Assembly (NCBI RefSeq): GCF_002159185.1
Contig: NZ_NFHD01000012.1
Location: 34,705 to 98,704, forward strand
Direction of reading: 5' to 3'
Length of the DNA: 64,000 nucleotides
DNA from: Gemmiger sp. An87
GTDB lineage: Bacteria > Bacillota > Clostridia > Oscillospirales > Ruminococcaceae
The translations under genes and the position numbers were made by a program. Shown here in pieces: positions 34,291 through 43,110 of the stretch; the stretch's first letter is position 1; every line of letters starts with the position of its first letter. The notes beneath the pieces are model-generated. The model did not search any database, had not been told where the DNA came from, and saw only the letters and a list, made by a program, of their open reading frames with translations.

Positions 34291-35028
34291 TCAGCGATCC
34301 AGGTCCTCTTCGTTCTCCAGGTTGTGCCACACGTTCTGCACGTCGTCGTCGTCCTCCAGAGCGTCCAGCAGCTTGGCCATCAGCTTCTGGTTGTCCTCGT
34401 CGGTGATGGCAGAGGTGGTGGAGGGCACCATTTCCACTTCAGCGGAGATGAAGGTGTAGCCCTTGTCCTCCAGAGCCTGACGTACAGCAGAGAAGGAATC
34501 GGGATCGGTGGTCACTTCCACCACGTCATCGCCCATGTCGAAGTCCTCGGCGCCGGCGTCGAAGCAATCCTCCATGACCTTCTCCTCGTCCAGACCCTCG
34601 CCGTCCAGCACGATTACGCCCTTCTGGGTGAACAGGAAGCCCACGCAGCCCATGTTGCCCAGGTTGCCGCCGAACTTATCAAAATAGTGGCGCAGGTTGG
34701 CAGCGGTACGGTTGCGGTTGTCGGTCAGGGTCTCCACCATCATGGCGATGCCGCAGGGGCCGTAGCCTTCGTAGGTGATGGATTCGTAGTTGTCCTTCTC
34801 GCCGCCCTCAGCGCGCTTGATGATGCGCTGGATGTTATCGTTGGGCACGTTCAGGCTCTTGGCCTTGGCAATCAGGTCACGCAGCTTGCCGTTGCTGGCG
34901 GGGTCCGCGCCGCCCATGCGCACGGCAACGCCGATCTCGCGGCCAACCTTGGTAAACAGCTTGGCCTTCTGGCCGTCGGTCTTTTCCTTCTTGCGTTTGA
35001 TGTTATTCCATTTGCTATGTCCAGACAT
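34291..35028 (-). CDS. yebC: YebC/PmpR-family translation or transcription factor
   Basis: 245-residue YebC protein (MSGHSKWNNIKRKKEKTDGQKAKLFTK as its start, in motifs SGHSKWNNI and VPNDNIQRIIKRA). Recent work on the family points to easing translation of proline-rich stretches; older work to DNA-binding regulation. AGGAGGAAGTTTCC precedes ATG. The mobile element begins just past its stop codon. Confidence 0.95.
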   Translation of the reverse strand: MSGHSKWNNIKRKKEKTDGQKAKLFTKVGREIGVAVRMGGADPASNGKLRDLIAKAKSLNVPNDNIQRIIKRAEGGEKDNYESITYEGYGPCGIAMMVETLTDNRNRTAANLRHYFDKFGGNLGNMGCVGFLFTQKGVIVLDGEGLDEEKVMEDCFDAGAEDFDMGDDVVEVTTDPDSFSAVRQALEDKGYTFISAEVEMVPSTTSAITDEDNQKLMAKLLDALEDDDDVQNVWHNLENEEDLDR

Positions 35029-35146
35029 GGAAACTTCCTCCTATTTTATGCCGGGCCGCAAGCCGGGCCCGAACGATGTGCGGTAACTAAATAATTCTAG
35101 CACAAAAAGCCCTCTTCTGGCAAGTGCCCGTGGCTGTCCGAGCCCA

Positions 35147-36508
35147 TTATTTCAGGTTTCGCAGGGCTTTTGGATAGTGGTTTTTCACCTTTCCCCCACT
35201 CACCTTGCCTGCACCCAGGGAAAAGCCATCCACCAGCACGCAGCACCAGCCGTTTTCCGCGGTGCGAGCCTCAATCTCCTCTCCCCGCAGCCAGGCGGCG
35301 GTGCGCTCGTCGTCCAGAGTCAATCGCTCCTGATTGGTACATGTATGGCCAAAGGCGGTAAACAGATGGTGAGCAGGAACAAACCGGTTCTTCTGCACAG
35401 TTCCCGCCGCCACACCGCAGCGCATTACCCGCAGCTTGTGGGGCGGCAGCGGCGTCTCGGGCGGCAGGAGCAGCAGCTCGCCCGCCTTGAGCAGCGGCCG
35501 GTCCGCCAATTCCGGAAAATATTTCCCGGCAAACTCCAGCCATTCCTTGCAGGGCTTGGCGGGCTTTTCCGGCTTGAAGGGCCGGGCGCCTTCCCCCTCG
35601 GATGCCTTTACCAGCTTTGCCATGAAATGCCCCTCACCGCCCTGGAAGGGCCAGATGCGCCGCACCAGGCTCACATCAAAGGGATGCTCGCCGCAGCGGT
35701 TGGCCTCGCCGGGGCTGCCAAAGGACGCGCCGGTATCCACCAGGGTAAACTCCGGATGACGGGCAAGAAAATCCCCGATCTGACCCTCGTCTTCTTCCGG
35801 CGCGAAAGTGCAGGTGGAGTACACCAGCACCCCGCCGGGAGCCAGCAGGGCGGCAGCGTTGTCCAGGATCTCCCGGCCAATGGCGGCGCACTGGCGCACC
35901 AGGCCCTCGTTGTGCTGGGCCAACGCCTGGGGCTCCTTACGGAACATGCCCTCACCGGAGCAGGGTGCGTCCACCAGAATACGGTCAAAAAATGCGGGGA
36001 AAGCCTTGACCAGAGCAGTTGTATCGCTGTTCAGCACAACCGCATTGGCTACACCCATCCGCTCCAGGTTGGAGCGCAGGATCTCGGCCCGGCCTGCGTT
36101 GTACTCGTTGCTCACCAGCAGGCCCTGGCCCTGCAGGGCCGCCGCCAGCTGACTGCTCTTGCCGCCGGGCGCAGCGCACATGTCCAGCACCTTCATGCCG
36201 GGGTGTACATCCAGCAGCGCCGCCGGAGCGCTGGCTGAGGGCTCCTGGGAATAGAAGGCCCCACCGTGGTGATAGGGATGACGGCCGGGCTTGAATTCCG
36301 GCTCCTCCACTGCGAAGCCCTCGGCACAGAAGGGTGAGGGCCGCAGTGCCAGCCCCGCCAGCCGGGCAAATTCCTCCGGCGTACAGCGCAGCCGGTTCAC
36401 CGTCACGCCCCGGGCCGCCTCCTCGCTGGGAGCCGCATAGTATTCCGCGTAGCGCTCGCCCAGAAGGGCCCGCTCCCGCTCTTCAAAATATTTTGCCTGC
36501 AATGCCAT
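35147..36508 (-). CDS. RsmF/NOL1-type rRNA m5C methyltransferase
   Basis: 453 residues: an N-terminal domain, a SAM methylase core (about 90-300) with MCAAPGGKS, DAPCSGEGMF (catalytic Cys) and YSTCTF (release Cys), and a C-terminal RNA-binding PUA-like extension (about 330-453). It methylates cytosine in 16S rRNA. AAAGGTGGT precedes ATG. Confidence 0.9.
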   Translation of the reverse strand: MALQAKYFEERERALLGERYAEYYAAPSEEAARGVTVNRLRCTPEEFARLAGLALRPSPFCAEGFAVEEPEFKPGRHPYHHGGAFYSQEPSASAPAALLDVHPGMKVLDMCAAPGGKSSQLAAALQGQGLLVSNEYNAGRAEILRSNLERMGVANAVVLNSDTTALVKAFPAFFDRILVDAPCSGEGMFRKEPQALAQHNEGLVRQCAAIGREILDNAAALLAPGGVLVYSTCTFAPEEDEGQIGDFLARHPEFTLVDTGASFGSPGEANRCGEHPFDVSLVRRIWPFQGGEGHFMAKLVKASEGEGARPFKPEKPAKPCKEWLEFAGKYFPELADRPLLKAGELLLLPPETPLPPHKLRVMRCGVAAGTVQKNRFVPAHHLFTAFGHTCTNQERLTLDDERTAAWLRGEEIEARTAENGWCCVLVDGFSLGAGKVSGGKVKNHYPKALRNLK

Positions 36509-36633
36509 ACCACCTTTGTATAATGGGTCTTGTTTGGGGTTACACTAGGAGCGAAGAGGCACGGCGGACAAGATTACACGCCGGGCAAACGCCCCCCGCC
36601 CCCTCTTCGGATTCGGAAAGGAGATCACAAACC

Positions 36634-36771
36634 ATGGAAAACCGTAACGCAAAAAACTGCACCAGCCGCAGCGCCAAGAACAGCGCTAAGAACGAGAGCA
36701 CCAATGCTACCAGCAGCACTTCCAAAAACAACAAGAGCACTGGCGCTTCCAACATGAAGACCGGCAAGTAA
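36634..36771 (+). CDS. Small Asn/Ser/Lys-rich basic protein
   Basis: 45 residues made almost only of Asn, Ser, Thr, Lys and Ala with one Cys (MENRNAKNCTSRSAKNSAKN). GGAAAGGAGATCACAAACC precedes the ATG, a strong site. Probably disordered. A nucleic-acid or spore-coat-like role is possible but nothing identifies it. Confidence 0.6.
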   Translation: MENRNAKNCTSRSAKNSAKNESTNATSSTSKNNKSTGASNMKTGK

Positions 36772-36835
36772 CACCGGCTTTCCCCTCGCCGGGCACACAC
36801 CGGCAAACACGCTTTTCACCAATCACAGAGCGTGA

Positions 36836-36889
36836 AAAGGCTGAGACCCTCGGAACCAATGTTTCCTGTTCCGCCGGTCTCAGCCTTTG
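36836..36889. terminator. Bidirectional terminator
   Basis: AAAAGGCTGAGACC stem with GGTCTCAGCCTTT, between the small basic protein and mrnC. Confidence 0.75.
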
Positions 36890-36949
36890 TTTGCGTTTTC
36901 CGGCAATGCGCTGCCGCTTTTCACAGCAGAGCAGCCCGGGAAAAGCCGT

Positions 36950-37372
36950 TTATTCCGGCTTTTCCACTGCCAGCGGGTCGTAGCCCTCCCACAGTGCGTC
37001 GAACAGCTCTTGAATGCGCTGATTCTGGCCGGTGAGATACAGCCAGCCGAACAGTGCCTCAAAGCCGGTGGACGCCCGGTATTCCTGGGGGGTGGCGTGC
37101 TTGGCCACGGAGGCCTTGCTGGCATTCTTGCCCCGGCGCAGCACCGCCTGCTCCGCTTCGGTGAGCTGGTCCTCAATGGCGGCCAGCGCCCGGTTCTGCC
37201 CTTTGGCGGATACATACTTCACGCAGGCCGCGTGCAGCTTGCCGGGCACCAGGCGGGTGCGCTCCACCAGCCGCTGGCGCACCAGCAGCTCGAACACACC
37301 GTCGCCCACGAAGGCCAGATTCAGGGGGGACTGCTCCCGGATATCAATCTCGGGGTTTGCTTCAAACAACAT
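36950..37372 (-). CDS. mrnC: Mini-ribonuclease III
   Basis: 140-residue RNase III catalytic domain without the dsRNA-binding domain, which matures 23S rRNA in Firmicutes. LAFVGDGVFELLVRQ carries the acidic active site, and GFEALFGWLYLTG the second. GAGGCAAAACC precedes ATG. It follows obg by 44 nt. Confidence 0.9.
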   Translation of the reverse strand: MLFEANPEIDIREQSPLNLAFVGDGVFELLVRQRLVERTRLVPGKLHAACVKYVSAKGQNRALAAIEDQLTEAEQAVLRRGKNASKASVAKHATPQEYRASTGFEALFGWLYLTGQNQRIQELFDALWEGYDPLAVEKPE

Positions 37373-37416
37373 GGTTTTGCCTCATTTCATGCCGCGCCGG
37401 GCGCGGCTTGGGTGCC

Positions 37417-38691
37417 TTAGAAGATATAGTCGAACTGGTATTCGCCGATCTTGATGGTGTCCTCTTCCTCAACGCCCTGGGCCACCAGATCACGCAGAAT
37501 GCCGCTCTCGTCCAGCTGACGCTGGAAGTACTGCAGGCTCTCGTAGTCGTCCACGTCGCTGCCCGCCAGGATGCGCTCCAGCCAGGGAGCGGTGATGGTG
37601 AACTCGTGATCGGCAGTCTTCTCGATGGTGTAGGTGCGCTCGTTGGGATTCACCGCGTAGGGCACAAAGTCCGGCTCGAACACCTGCACCGGGGGCAGCT
37701 GCTGCAGCCGTTCCCACACAATGCCGGGCAGGTTCTTCAGGCCCTGGTTGGTGGCGGCGGAGATGGGCATGAAGGTCAGGCCCTTGCCCTCCACGTAGGC
37801 CTTGAAGCTCTCGATCTGCTCCTCGGTGGCGATGTCGCACTTGTTGCCCAGCACGATCTGGGGCCGGGTGGCCAGCTCGGGGCTGAAGCTCTGCAGCTCG
37901 GTGTTGATCTTCTCGAAGTCCTCCACCGGATCACGGCCCTCGCAGCCGGAAACGTCCACCACATGCAGCAGCAGGCGGCAGCGCTCCACGTGGCGCAGGA
38001 AGTCATGGCCCAGGCCGATGCCCTCGCTGGCGCCTTCGATCAGGCCGGGGATATCCGCGGCCACAAAGCTCTGCTCGGGGCCCACCTTCACCACGCCCAG
38101 CACCGGGCTCAGGGTGGTGAAATGATAGTTGGCGATCTTGGGCTTGGCCGCACTGATCACGCTGATCAGGGTGGACTTGCCCACGTTGGGGAAGCCGATC
38201 AGGCCCACGTCGGCGATCAGCTTCAGCTCCAGACGCACCTCGTACTCCTCACCGGGCAGGCCGGGCTTGGCGAATTTGGGGATCTGACGGGTGGGGCTGG
38301 CGAAATGGGTGTTGCCCCAGCCGCCTTTGCCGCCCTTGGCCACGATCACCGGCTCGTCGCCGGAGATATCGGCCATCAGCAGACCGCTGGCGGCGTCACG
38401 GATGAGGGTGCCGCGGGGCACCTTGATGACCAGGTCCGGGGCATTTTTGCCGGTGCAGCGCGAGCCGCTGCCGTTCTCACCGGGCTGGGCGGCATACTTG
38501 CGCTTATAGCGAAAATCCATCAGGGTGGACAGGTTGTCGTCGGCCACGAAAACCACGTTGCCGCCACGGCCGCCGTCGCCGCCGTCCGGGCCGCCGGCTG
38601 CCACGAACTTTTCCCGATGGAAGCTCACAGCACCGTCGCCGCCTTTGCCTGCTTTGATGGTGATCTTCGCCACGTCTACAAACATCGACAT
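37417..38691 (-). CDS. obg: Obg/CgtA ribosome-assembly GTPase
   Basis: 424 residues in three parts: the glycine-rich Obg fold (about 1-158), the GTPase domain (GFPNVGKST, DIPGLIEGA, NKCD) and the C-terminal OCT domain (about 345-424). It takes part in 50S assembly and the stringent response. AAAAAAGGAGAAAAACA precedes ATG. Confidence 0.96.
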   Translation of the reverse strand: MSMFVDVAKITIKAGKGGDGAVSFHREKFVAAGGPDGGDGGRGGNVVFVADDNLSTLMDFRYKRKYAAQPGENGSGSRCTGKNAPDLVIKVPRGTLIRDAASGLLMADISGDEPVIVAKGGKGGWGNTHFASPTRQIPKFAKPGLPGEEYEVRLELKLIADVGLIGFPNVGKSTLISVISAAKPKIANYHFTTLSPVLGVVKVGPEQSFVAADIPGLIEGASEGIGLGHDFLRHVERCRLLLHVVDVSGCEGRDPVEDFEKINTELQSFSPELATRPQIVLGNKCDIATEEQIESFKAYVEGKGLTFMPISAATNQGLKNLPGIVWERLQQLPPVQVFEPDFVPYAVNPNERTYTIEKTADHEFTITAPWLERILAGSDVDDYESLQYFQRQLDESGILRDLVAQGVEEEDTIKIGEYQFDYIF

Positions 38692-38764
38692 TGTTTTTCT
38701 CCTTTTTTAAATCATTGGAAATGGGGATGGAGCGGGCGGCACCTTTGCCATGCTGCCCTGCCGA

Positions 38765-38938
38765 GGGCAACACCGCATAATTCACGCCTCTCGGCTCAGG
38801 CGGCGTATCACGCCAAAATTTTCCGTGCTATTTTCCAAAAATGCTCGCCAATCCACCAAGGATTGGCTGTGCTTTTTGGTTCATATCACAAAAAATTTTC
38901 TGGCGCGCTCCACCACCAGGAATTATGCGGTATTACCC
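38765..38938. mobile_element. MITE-like element with 19-bp terminal inverted repeats
   Basis: 174 bp. The ends GGGCAACACCGCATAATTC (38765-38783) and, on the other strand, GGGTAATACCGCATAATTC (38938-38920) differ at two positions. The inside contains a CCAATCC/GGATTGG hairpin and short diverged repeats around AAAATTTTC, and no coding frame. This is the structure of a non-autonomous transposon relic. Confidence 0.65.
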
Positions 38939-38961
38939 TAACAGTATGCCCCGTTACAACA

Positions 38962-38994
38962 AAAAGCCAGGCCCAATCAACAGGCCTGGCTTTT
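38962..38994 (-). terminator. Terminator of rplU-rpmA
   Basis: AAAAGCCAGGCC stem with GGCCTGGCTTTT, T-run on the minus strand. Confidence 0.85.
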
Positions 38995-39002
38995 GAAAGA
39001 TC

Positions 39003-39254
39003 TTACTGCTTAACGCTGACCTTCTTGCGGTCACGGCCCACGCGCTCGAAGCTTACGCGGCCGTCCACCAGAGCGAACAGGGTATCGTCGCTGCCGCGGC
39101 CCACGTTCTCACCGGGATGGATGTGGGTACCACGCTGACGAACCAGGATGTTGCCGGCCAGAACGAACTGACCGTCGGCGCGCTTAACGCCCAGACGCTT
39201 GGACTCAGAGTCACGACCGTTCTTAGTAGAACCTACGCCTTTCTTATGTGCCAT
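39003..39254 (-). CDS. rpmA: 50S ribosomal protein L27
   Basis: 83-residue L27 starting [16 protein letters not shown]. It has no N-terminal extension of the kind cleaved by Prp in most Firmicutes, and no prp gene lies between it and rplU. GGAGGTGTAAACTACT precedes ATG. Confidence 0.97.
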   Translation of the reverse strand: MAHKKGVGSTKNGRDSESKRLGVKRADGQFVLAGNILVRQRGTHIHPGENVGRGSDDTLFALVDGRVSFERVGRDRKKVSVKQ

Positions 39255-39274
39255 AGTAGTTTACACCTCCGTTA

Positions 39275-39586
39275 TTAGCCCTTGATGGCAGTGATCTCGA
39301 CCTTAGTGTAGGGCTGACGGTGGCCCATGCGGCGGGCGCTGCCCTTCTTAGGACGATAAGTGATGATGTTCAGCTTCTTGCCCTTGCCGTTCTTCACGAC
39401 CTTGGCCTCGACGCTGGCGCCCTCAACAACGGGAGTGCCCACCTTAACGGAGCCCTCGTTGCCGACAGCCAGAACGGAGTCGAAGTTCACATTGGTGCCT
39501 TCAGCAACGTCCATCTTCTCAACGAAGATTACGTCGCCTTCCTGTACCCGGTACTGCTTGCCACCGGTAACAATGATAGCGTACAT
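39275..39586 (-). CDS. rplU: 50S ribosomal protein L21
   Basis: 103-residue L21 ([31 protein letters not shown]). First gene of rplU-rpmA, with 20 nt to rpmA. Confidence 0.97.
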   Translation of the reverse strand: MYAIIVTGGKQYRVQEGDVIFVEKMDVAEGTNVNFDSVLAVGNEGSVKVGTPVVEGASVEAKVVKNGKGKKLNIITYRPKKGSARRMGHRQPYTKVEITAIKG

Positions 39587-39670
39587 AGTGTTTTGCCTCT
39601 CTTATATAAGTCTCGCTGGACTAGTGGGCGGGTGATGTTGCACACCTCTTGAGTGCCCGAACCATGCGGC
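39587..39670 (-). promoter_or_regulatory. rplU leader RNA region
   Basis: About 85 nt of leader between the promoter and rplU. Firmicutes often carry an autoregulatory L21 leader here. I see short stems but cannot confirm the motif. Confidence 0.35.
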
Positions 39671-39676
39671 TATACT

Positions 39677-39705
39677 ACTATACCACAACTTTTTCGGGAT
39701 TGCAA
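39677..39705 (-). promoter_or_regulatory. Promoter of rplU-rpmA
   Basis: Minus strand TTGCAA (39705-39700), 17-nt spacer, TATAGT (39682-39677). Confidence 0.7.
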
Positions 39706-39750
39706 GCCCTTTTTTGGCCTTGCAAAGCCATTTTTTAGATTCTATCCGTT

Positions 39751-40602
39751 TTACCGGCCAGTCTGCCGCCGGGCAGCCTGGATAGTGTTCACCAGCAGCA
39801 TGGCCCGGGTCATCAGGCCCACGCCGCCGGGCACCGGGGTGATAAAGGATGCCTTGGCTTCGGCGGCGGCAAAATCCACATCGCCGCACAGCTTGCCGTT
39901 CTCGTCCCGGTTGATGCCCACGTCAATGACCACCGCACCGGGTTTCACCATATCGCCGGTGACGAACTTGGGTTTGCCAATGGCCGCCACCAGAATGTCG
40001 GCTCCAGCGCACACAGCGGCCAGATTCTCGGTTTTGGAGTGGCAGATGGTGACAGTGGCGTTCTCCCGCAGCAGCAGCATCGCCGCAGGCTTACCCACAA
40101 TGTTGCTGCGGCCCAGCACTACCGCCTGCTTGCCCGCGATGGGCACGCCGGTGCTTTTCAGCATCTCGATGCAGCCCGCGGGGGTGCAGGGCAAAAAGCA
40201 CTCTTCGCCAATCATCATCCGGCCCACATTTACCGGAGAAAAGCCGTCCACATCCTTTTCGGGAGGAATGGCCGCGATCACCGCCTGCTCGTCGATCTGG
40301 GCGGGCAGAGGCAGCTGCACCAGAATGCCGTGGACACTTTTGTCCGTCGCCAGTTTTTCCAGCTGTTCCAGAAGCTGGGCCTGAGTGGTGTCGGCGGGAA
40401 GGCGAAGCATTCGACTCTCGATGCCGCACTCGCGGCAGTCCGACTCCTTGCCCCGCACATAGACGGCGCTGGCCGGGTCATCGCCCACCAGAACCACCGC
40501 CAGACAAGGGGTCACTCCCCCGGCCTTCAATTCCTCCACCTGACCGCTCACCCGCTGTTTGATGCGGGCGGCCAGCTCCTTGCCGCTGATGATCTGCGCC
40601 AT
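39751..40602 (-). CDS. folD: Methylene-tetrahydrofolate dehydrogenase/cyclohydrolase
   Basis: 283-residue bifunctional folate enzyme interconverting 5,10-methylene- and 10-formyl-tetrahydrofolate with NADP. Motifs: YVRGKESDCRECGI (substrate and catalytic Lys region), VLVGDDPAS and GRSNIVGKP (NADP). ATG 40602 follows GAGGAGGAAACC. It lies 40 nt after lgt on the same strand. Confidence 0.95.
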   Translation of the reverse strand: MAQIISGKELAARIKQRVSGQVEELKAGGVTPCLAVVLVGDDPASAVYVRGKESDCRECGIESRMLRLPADTTQAQLLEQLEKLATDKSVHGILVQLPLPAQIDEQAVIAAIPPEKDVDGFSPVNVGRMMIGEECFLPCTPAGCIEMLKSTGVPIAGKQAVVLGRSNIVGKPAAMLLLRENATVTICHSKTENLAAVCAGADILVAAIGKPKFVTGDMVKPGAVVIDVGINRDENGKLCGDVDFAAAEAKASFITPVPGGVGLMTRAMLLVNTIQAARRQTGR

Positions 40603-40642
40603 GGTTTCCTCCTCATTGCACGGGCGGTGCGCCCGGCTGTTT

Positions 40643-41839
40643 TTATTTTTCATCCAGCCCCTGGGTAAGCGAGCTGTTGGTGGCGGCCCGTTCCTCCGGG
40701 TCCACCGGCAGCTGGGCGAAGCGGGCGTTTTCCTGCCGCACGCTCTCCTGCAATTCAGCATCCATCTCCGCCTGCTCCAGCTTCTGGCGAATCAGTGCCT
40801 CCCAGTCAAATTCCTGCTGCTGTTTCTGGGCTGCCACAAACTCCTTGTGGGGCGCGCTGGCGGGCAGCTTCTGCCGCATCTCCTCCAGACTCACGGTCTG
40901 GCTCAGAGCTTCCAGCTTATCGGCCCAGTCGGCCTTGGCCGCCTGGAACTTCTTCTCGGCGGCAACACTCAAGGGCAGATCCACCATCATCTCTTTTTTG
41001 CCGATTTTACGGCGGATGATCACAATGGCAGCCACTGCAGCCACCACGCTGATCAGGGCGATCAGCTGGCTGACCCGCAGGGTCATGCCGGGCAGCATCA
41101 AACTGTCGGTGCGCAGGCCTTCAATCCAGAAACGGCCCGCGCCGTACCAGGCGGCATACATCAGAGCAATCTCGCCGTTGAAGCGGCGCTTTTTCATGTA
41201 GGCCCACAGGGCGAAGAAGCCCACCGCACACCAGATGCTTTCGTACAAAAAGGTGGGATGCACCGGCATGCTGGGGTCCACGATCACGCCGTCCTGGGCC
41301 AGAACCGTCTGCCAGCTGCTCAGATAGCTGGCCGTGGCCTGGCTGTACATGCCCCAGGGCAGGCTGGTGTTGCTGCCAAAGGCTTCCTGGTTCACAAAGT
41401 TTCCCCAGCGGCCGATGGACTGACCGATCAAAAAGCCCATGGCCACCAGATCAAAGGTGGGCAGAATGGGCAGCTTGCGCCATTTGCAGGCAAGGCCGCC
41501 GAATACCGCCGCACCGATCACGCCGCCGTAGATGGCAAGGCCGCCCTGGCGGATGTAAATCATGTCGGCAAAGCTTTCATAGGGCACCGGCGAAAAGATC
41601 ACGTAATAGGCGCGGGCGCAGATCACCGCGCACACGCTGCCCACCAGCACCACGTCCACCAGGCGGTCGGCGTCAATGCCGAAATCCACCGCATAGCGGA
41701 AGGCAAACACCAGTGCCAGCAGAAAGCCGGTGGCAATGAGCACACCGTACCAGTAAACATCCAGGCCGCCAATGGTAAAGGCCACCCGGTTGATGTTGAA
41801 TTCCAGCCCCAGACCGGGGAATTGCACCAGATTCGTCAT
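40643..41839 (-). CDS. lgt: Prolipoprotein diacylglyceryl transferase with C-terminal extension
   Basis: 398 residues. The first 280 or so are the seven-helix Lgt that attaches diacylglycerol to lipobox cysteines, with the signature QSIGRWGNFVNQEAFG. The last 115 residues are a soluble, charged, probably coiled-coil tail not needed in other Lgt proteins. The start overlaps the M16 gene stop by 4 nt (ATGA). Confidence 0.93.
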   Translation of the reverse strand: MTNLVQFPGLGLEFNINRVAFTIGGLDVYWYGVLIATGFLLALVFAFRYAVDFGIDADRLVDVVLVGSVCAVICARAYYVIFSPVPYESFADMIYIRQGGLAIYGGVIGAAVFGGLACKWRKLPILPTFDLVAMGFLIGQSIGRWGNFVNQEAFGSNTSLPWGMYSQATASYLSSWQTVLAQDGVIVDPSMPVHPTFLYESIWCAVGFFALWAYMKKRRFNGEIALMYAAWYGAGRFWIEGLRTDSLMLPGMTLRVSQLIALISVVAAVAAIVIIRRKIGKKEMMVDLPLSVAAEKKFQAAKADWADKLEALSQTVSLEEMRQKLPASAPHKEFVAAQKQQQEFDWEALIRQKLEQAEMDAELQESVRQENARFAQLPVDPEERAATNSSLTQGLDEK

Positions 41840-43110
41840 GCGTTCTCCTCCTGCTTGGGCCAGATGATCACGGTGGAGGACCGTTCCGGACGCAGCATGG
41901 TCTGCAGCGCCTCGTCCACCTCCTGGCGGGTCACGCTGGCCAGCGCCTCGATCTCCTCGGTCAGGCTGCGCTTGCGGAAGAAGCTGCCCGCCAGTGCGGT
42001 GGCGCTGTCCTCAATGTTTTCCAGATCCTGCAGCATCTCGCCGTAGGACTGGTTCTTGCACAGGGTGAACAATTCCTCGTTCACGCCCTCCTTGCGCAGC
42101 CGCTCGATCTCATCCAGCAGCAGACCGCGAACCTTTTCCGGCTGGTCAGTCTCGCCGGTGAACAGGAAACAGCAGCAGCCGTCCAGCACAAGAAACTCAC
42201 CGCCGAAGCCCGGGTTTACCAGGCCCTGGTCGTACAGGCTGCGGTAGAAGTCGGTCATACCGCCGCACACCAGCTCGGTGATCATGTCGCAGATGATCTC
42301 GGCCTTGGCGCCCTCCACCGGAGTCTCCTTGAAGCCCACGCCCAGGCAGGGCTTGGCCAGCTGCATGGAGAACTCCAACCGCTCTTTTGCAACGGTTTCC
42401 GGCTCCTGGGGCTGGATGCGCTTGACCTGTGCGGGCTTTGCAGGCAGCTTGGCCCGCTTGCAGGCCGCCAGCACCTGATCGGCAGTGATATTGCCCGCCA
42501 CCGCCAGTACCATGTTGCCAGGGTTGTAAAAGCCCTTACAGCAATCATACAGCATCTCCGGGGTGATCTGCGCAATGCTCTCCACGGTACCGGCGATATC
42601 GTTGCGGATGGGATGATTGTGATACAGGCAGCCGAACAGACCGGTCATAATCCGCCAGTCCGGGCTGTCGTCGTACATCTTGATCTCCTGGCCGATGATT
42701 CCCTGCTCCTTCTGGATGGTCTCCTTCGTGAAGTAGGGCTCGTTCACCATGCTCAGCAGAATGTCCAAACTCTCGTCCACCTGCTGGGTGGCAGTGAACA
42801 GGTAGCAGGTCTTGTCAAAGCTGGTGTAGGCGTTGGCCGACGCACCGGTCTTGGCAAACTTGGCGAAGGCGTCGCCGTCCTCGCTCTCGAACATTTTATG
42901 CTCCAGGAAATGGGCCACGCCCGCGGGCAGGCTTACCCGGCGGCCGTCCACCTCAAATTCCAGGTCAATGGAGCCGAAGCGGGTGCCGTAGATGGCGTGG
43001 ACGCCGCTGTAGCCGGGCATGGGCCGCACCAGCACAGTCAGGCCGTTTTCCAGCGTCAGGGCCTCACAGGCCACGGCGGCGCGCACCGCCTGCATAGGTT
43101 CATTCTGCAT
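41836..43110 (-). CDS. M16 peptidase, active type (YmfH-like)
   Basis: 424-residue zinc peptidase with HFLEH (67-71) for zinc and catalysis, in the YmfH/YmfF pair common in Firmicutes. Related pairs process bacteriocin or cofactor peptides; targets here are unknown. AAGGAGGAGCCCAGCC precedes ATG, which lies 11 nt inside the end of the partner gene. Confidence 0.88.
   Translation of the reverse strand: MQNEPMQAVRAAVACEALTLENGLTVLVRPMPGYSGVHAIYGTRFGSIDLEFEVDGRRVSLPAGVAHFLEHKMFESEDGDAFAKFAKTGASANAYTSFDKTCYLFTATQQVDESLDILLSMVNEPYFTKETIQKEQGIIGQEIKMYDDSPDWRIMTGLFGCLYHNHPIRNDIAGTVESIAQITPEMLYDCCKGFYNPGNMVLAVAGNITADQVLAACKRAKLPAKPAQVKRIQPQEPETVAKERLEFSMQLAKPCLGVGFKETPVEGAKAEIICDMITELVCGGMTDFYRSLYDQGLVNPGFGGEFLVLDGCCCFLFTGETDQPEKVRGLLLDEIERLRKEGVNEELFTLCKNQSYGEMLQDLENIEDSATALAGSFFRKRSLTEEIEALASVTRQEVDEALQTMLRPERSSTVIIWPKQEENA

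Larger units (their letters stand above)
38692..39002. other. Intergenic region between rpmA and obg
   Basis: 311 nt with no gene. It holds the MITE-like element at 38765-38938 and the rpmA terminator. Confidence 0.7.

Noticed and set aside
36334..36771. A 145-codon version of the small Asn/Ser/Lys-rich protein
   Set aside because: The upstream part is antisense to the rRNA methylase; the strong ribosome site is at the internal ATG 36634.
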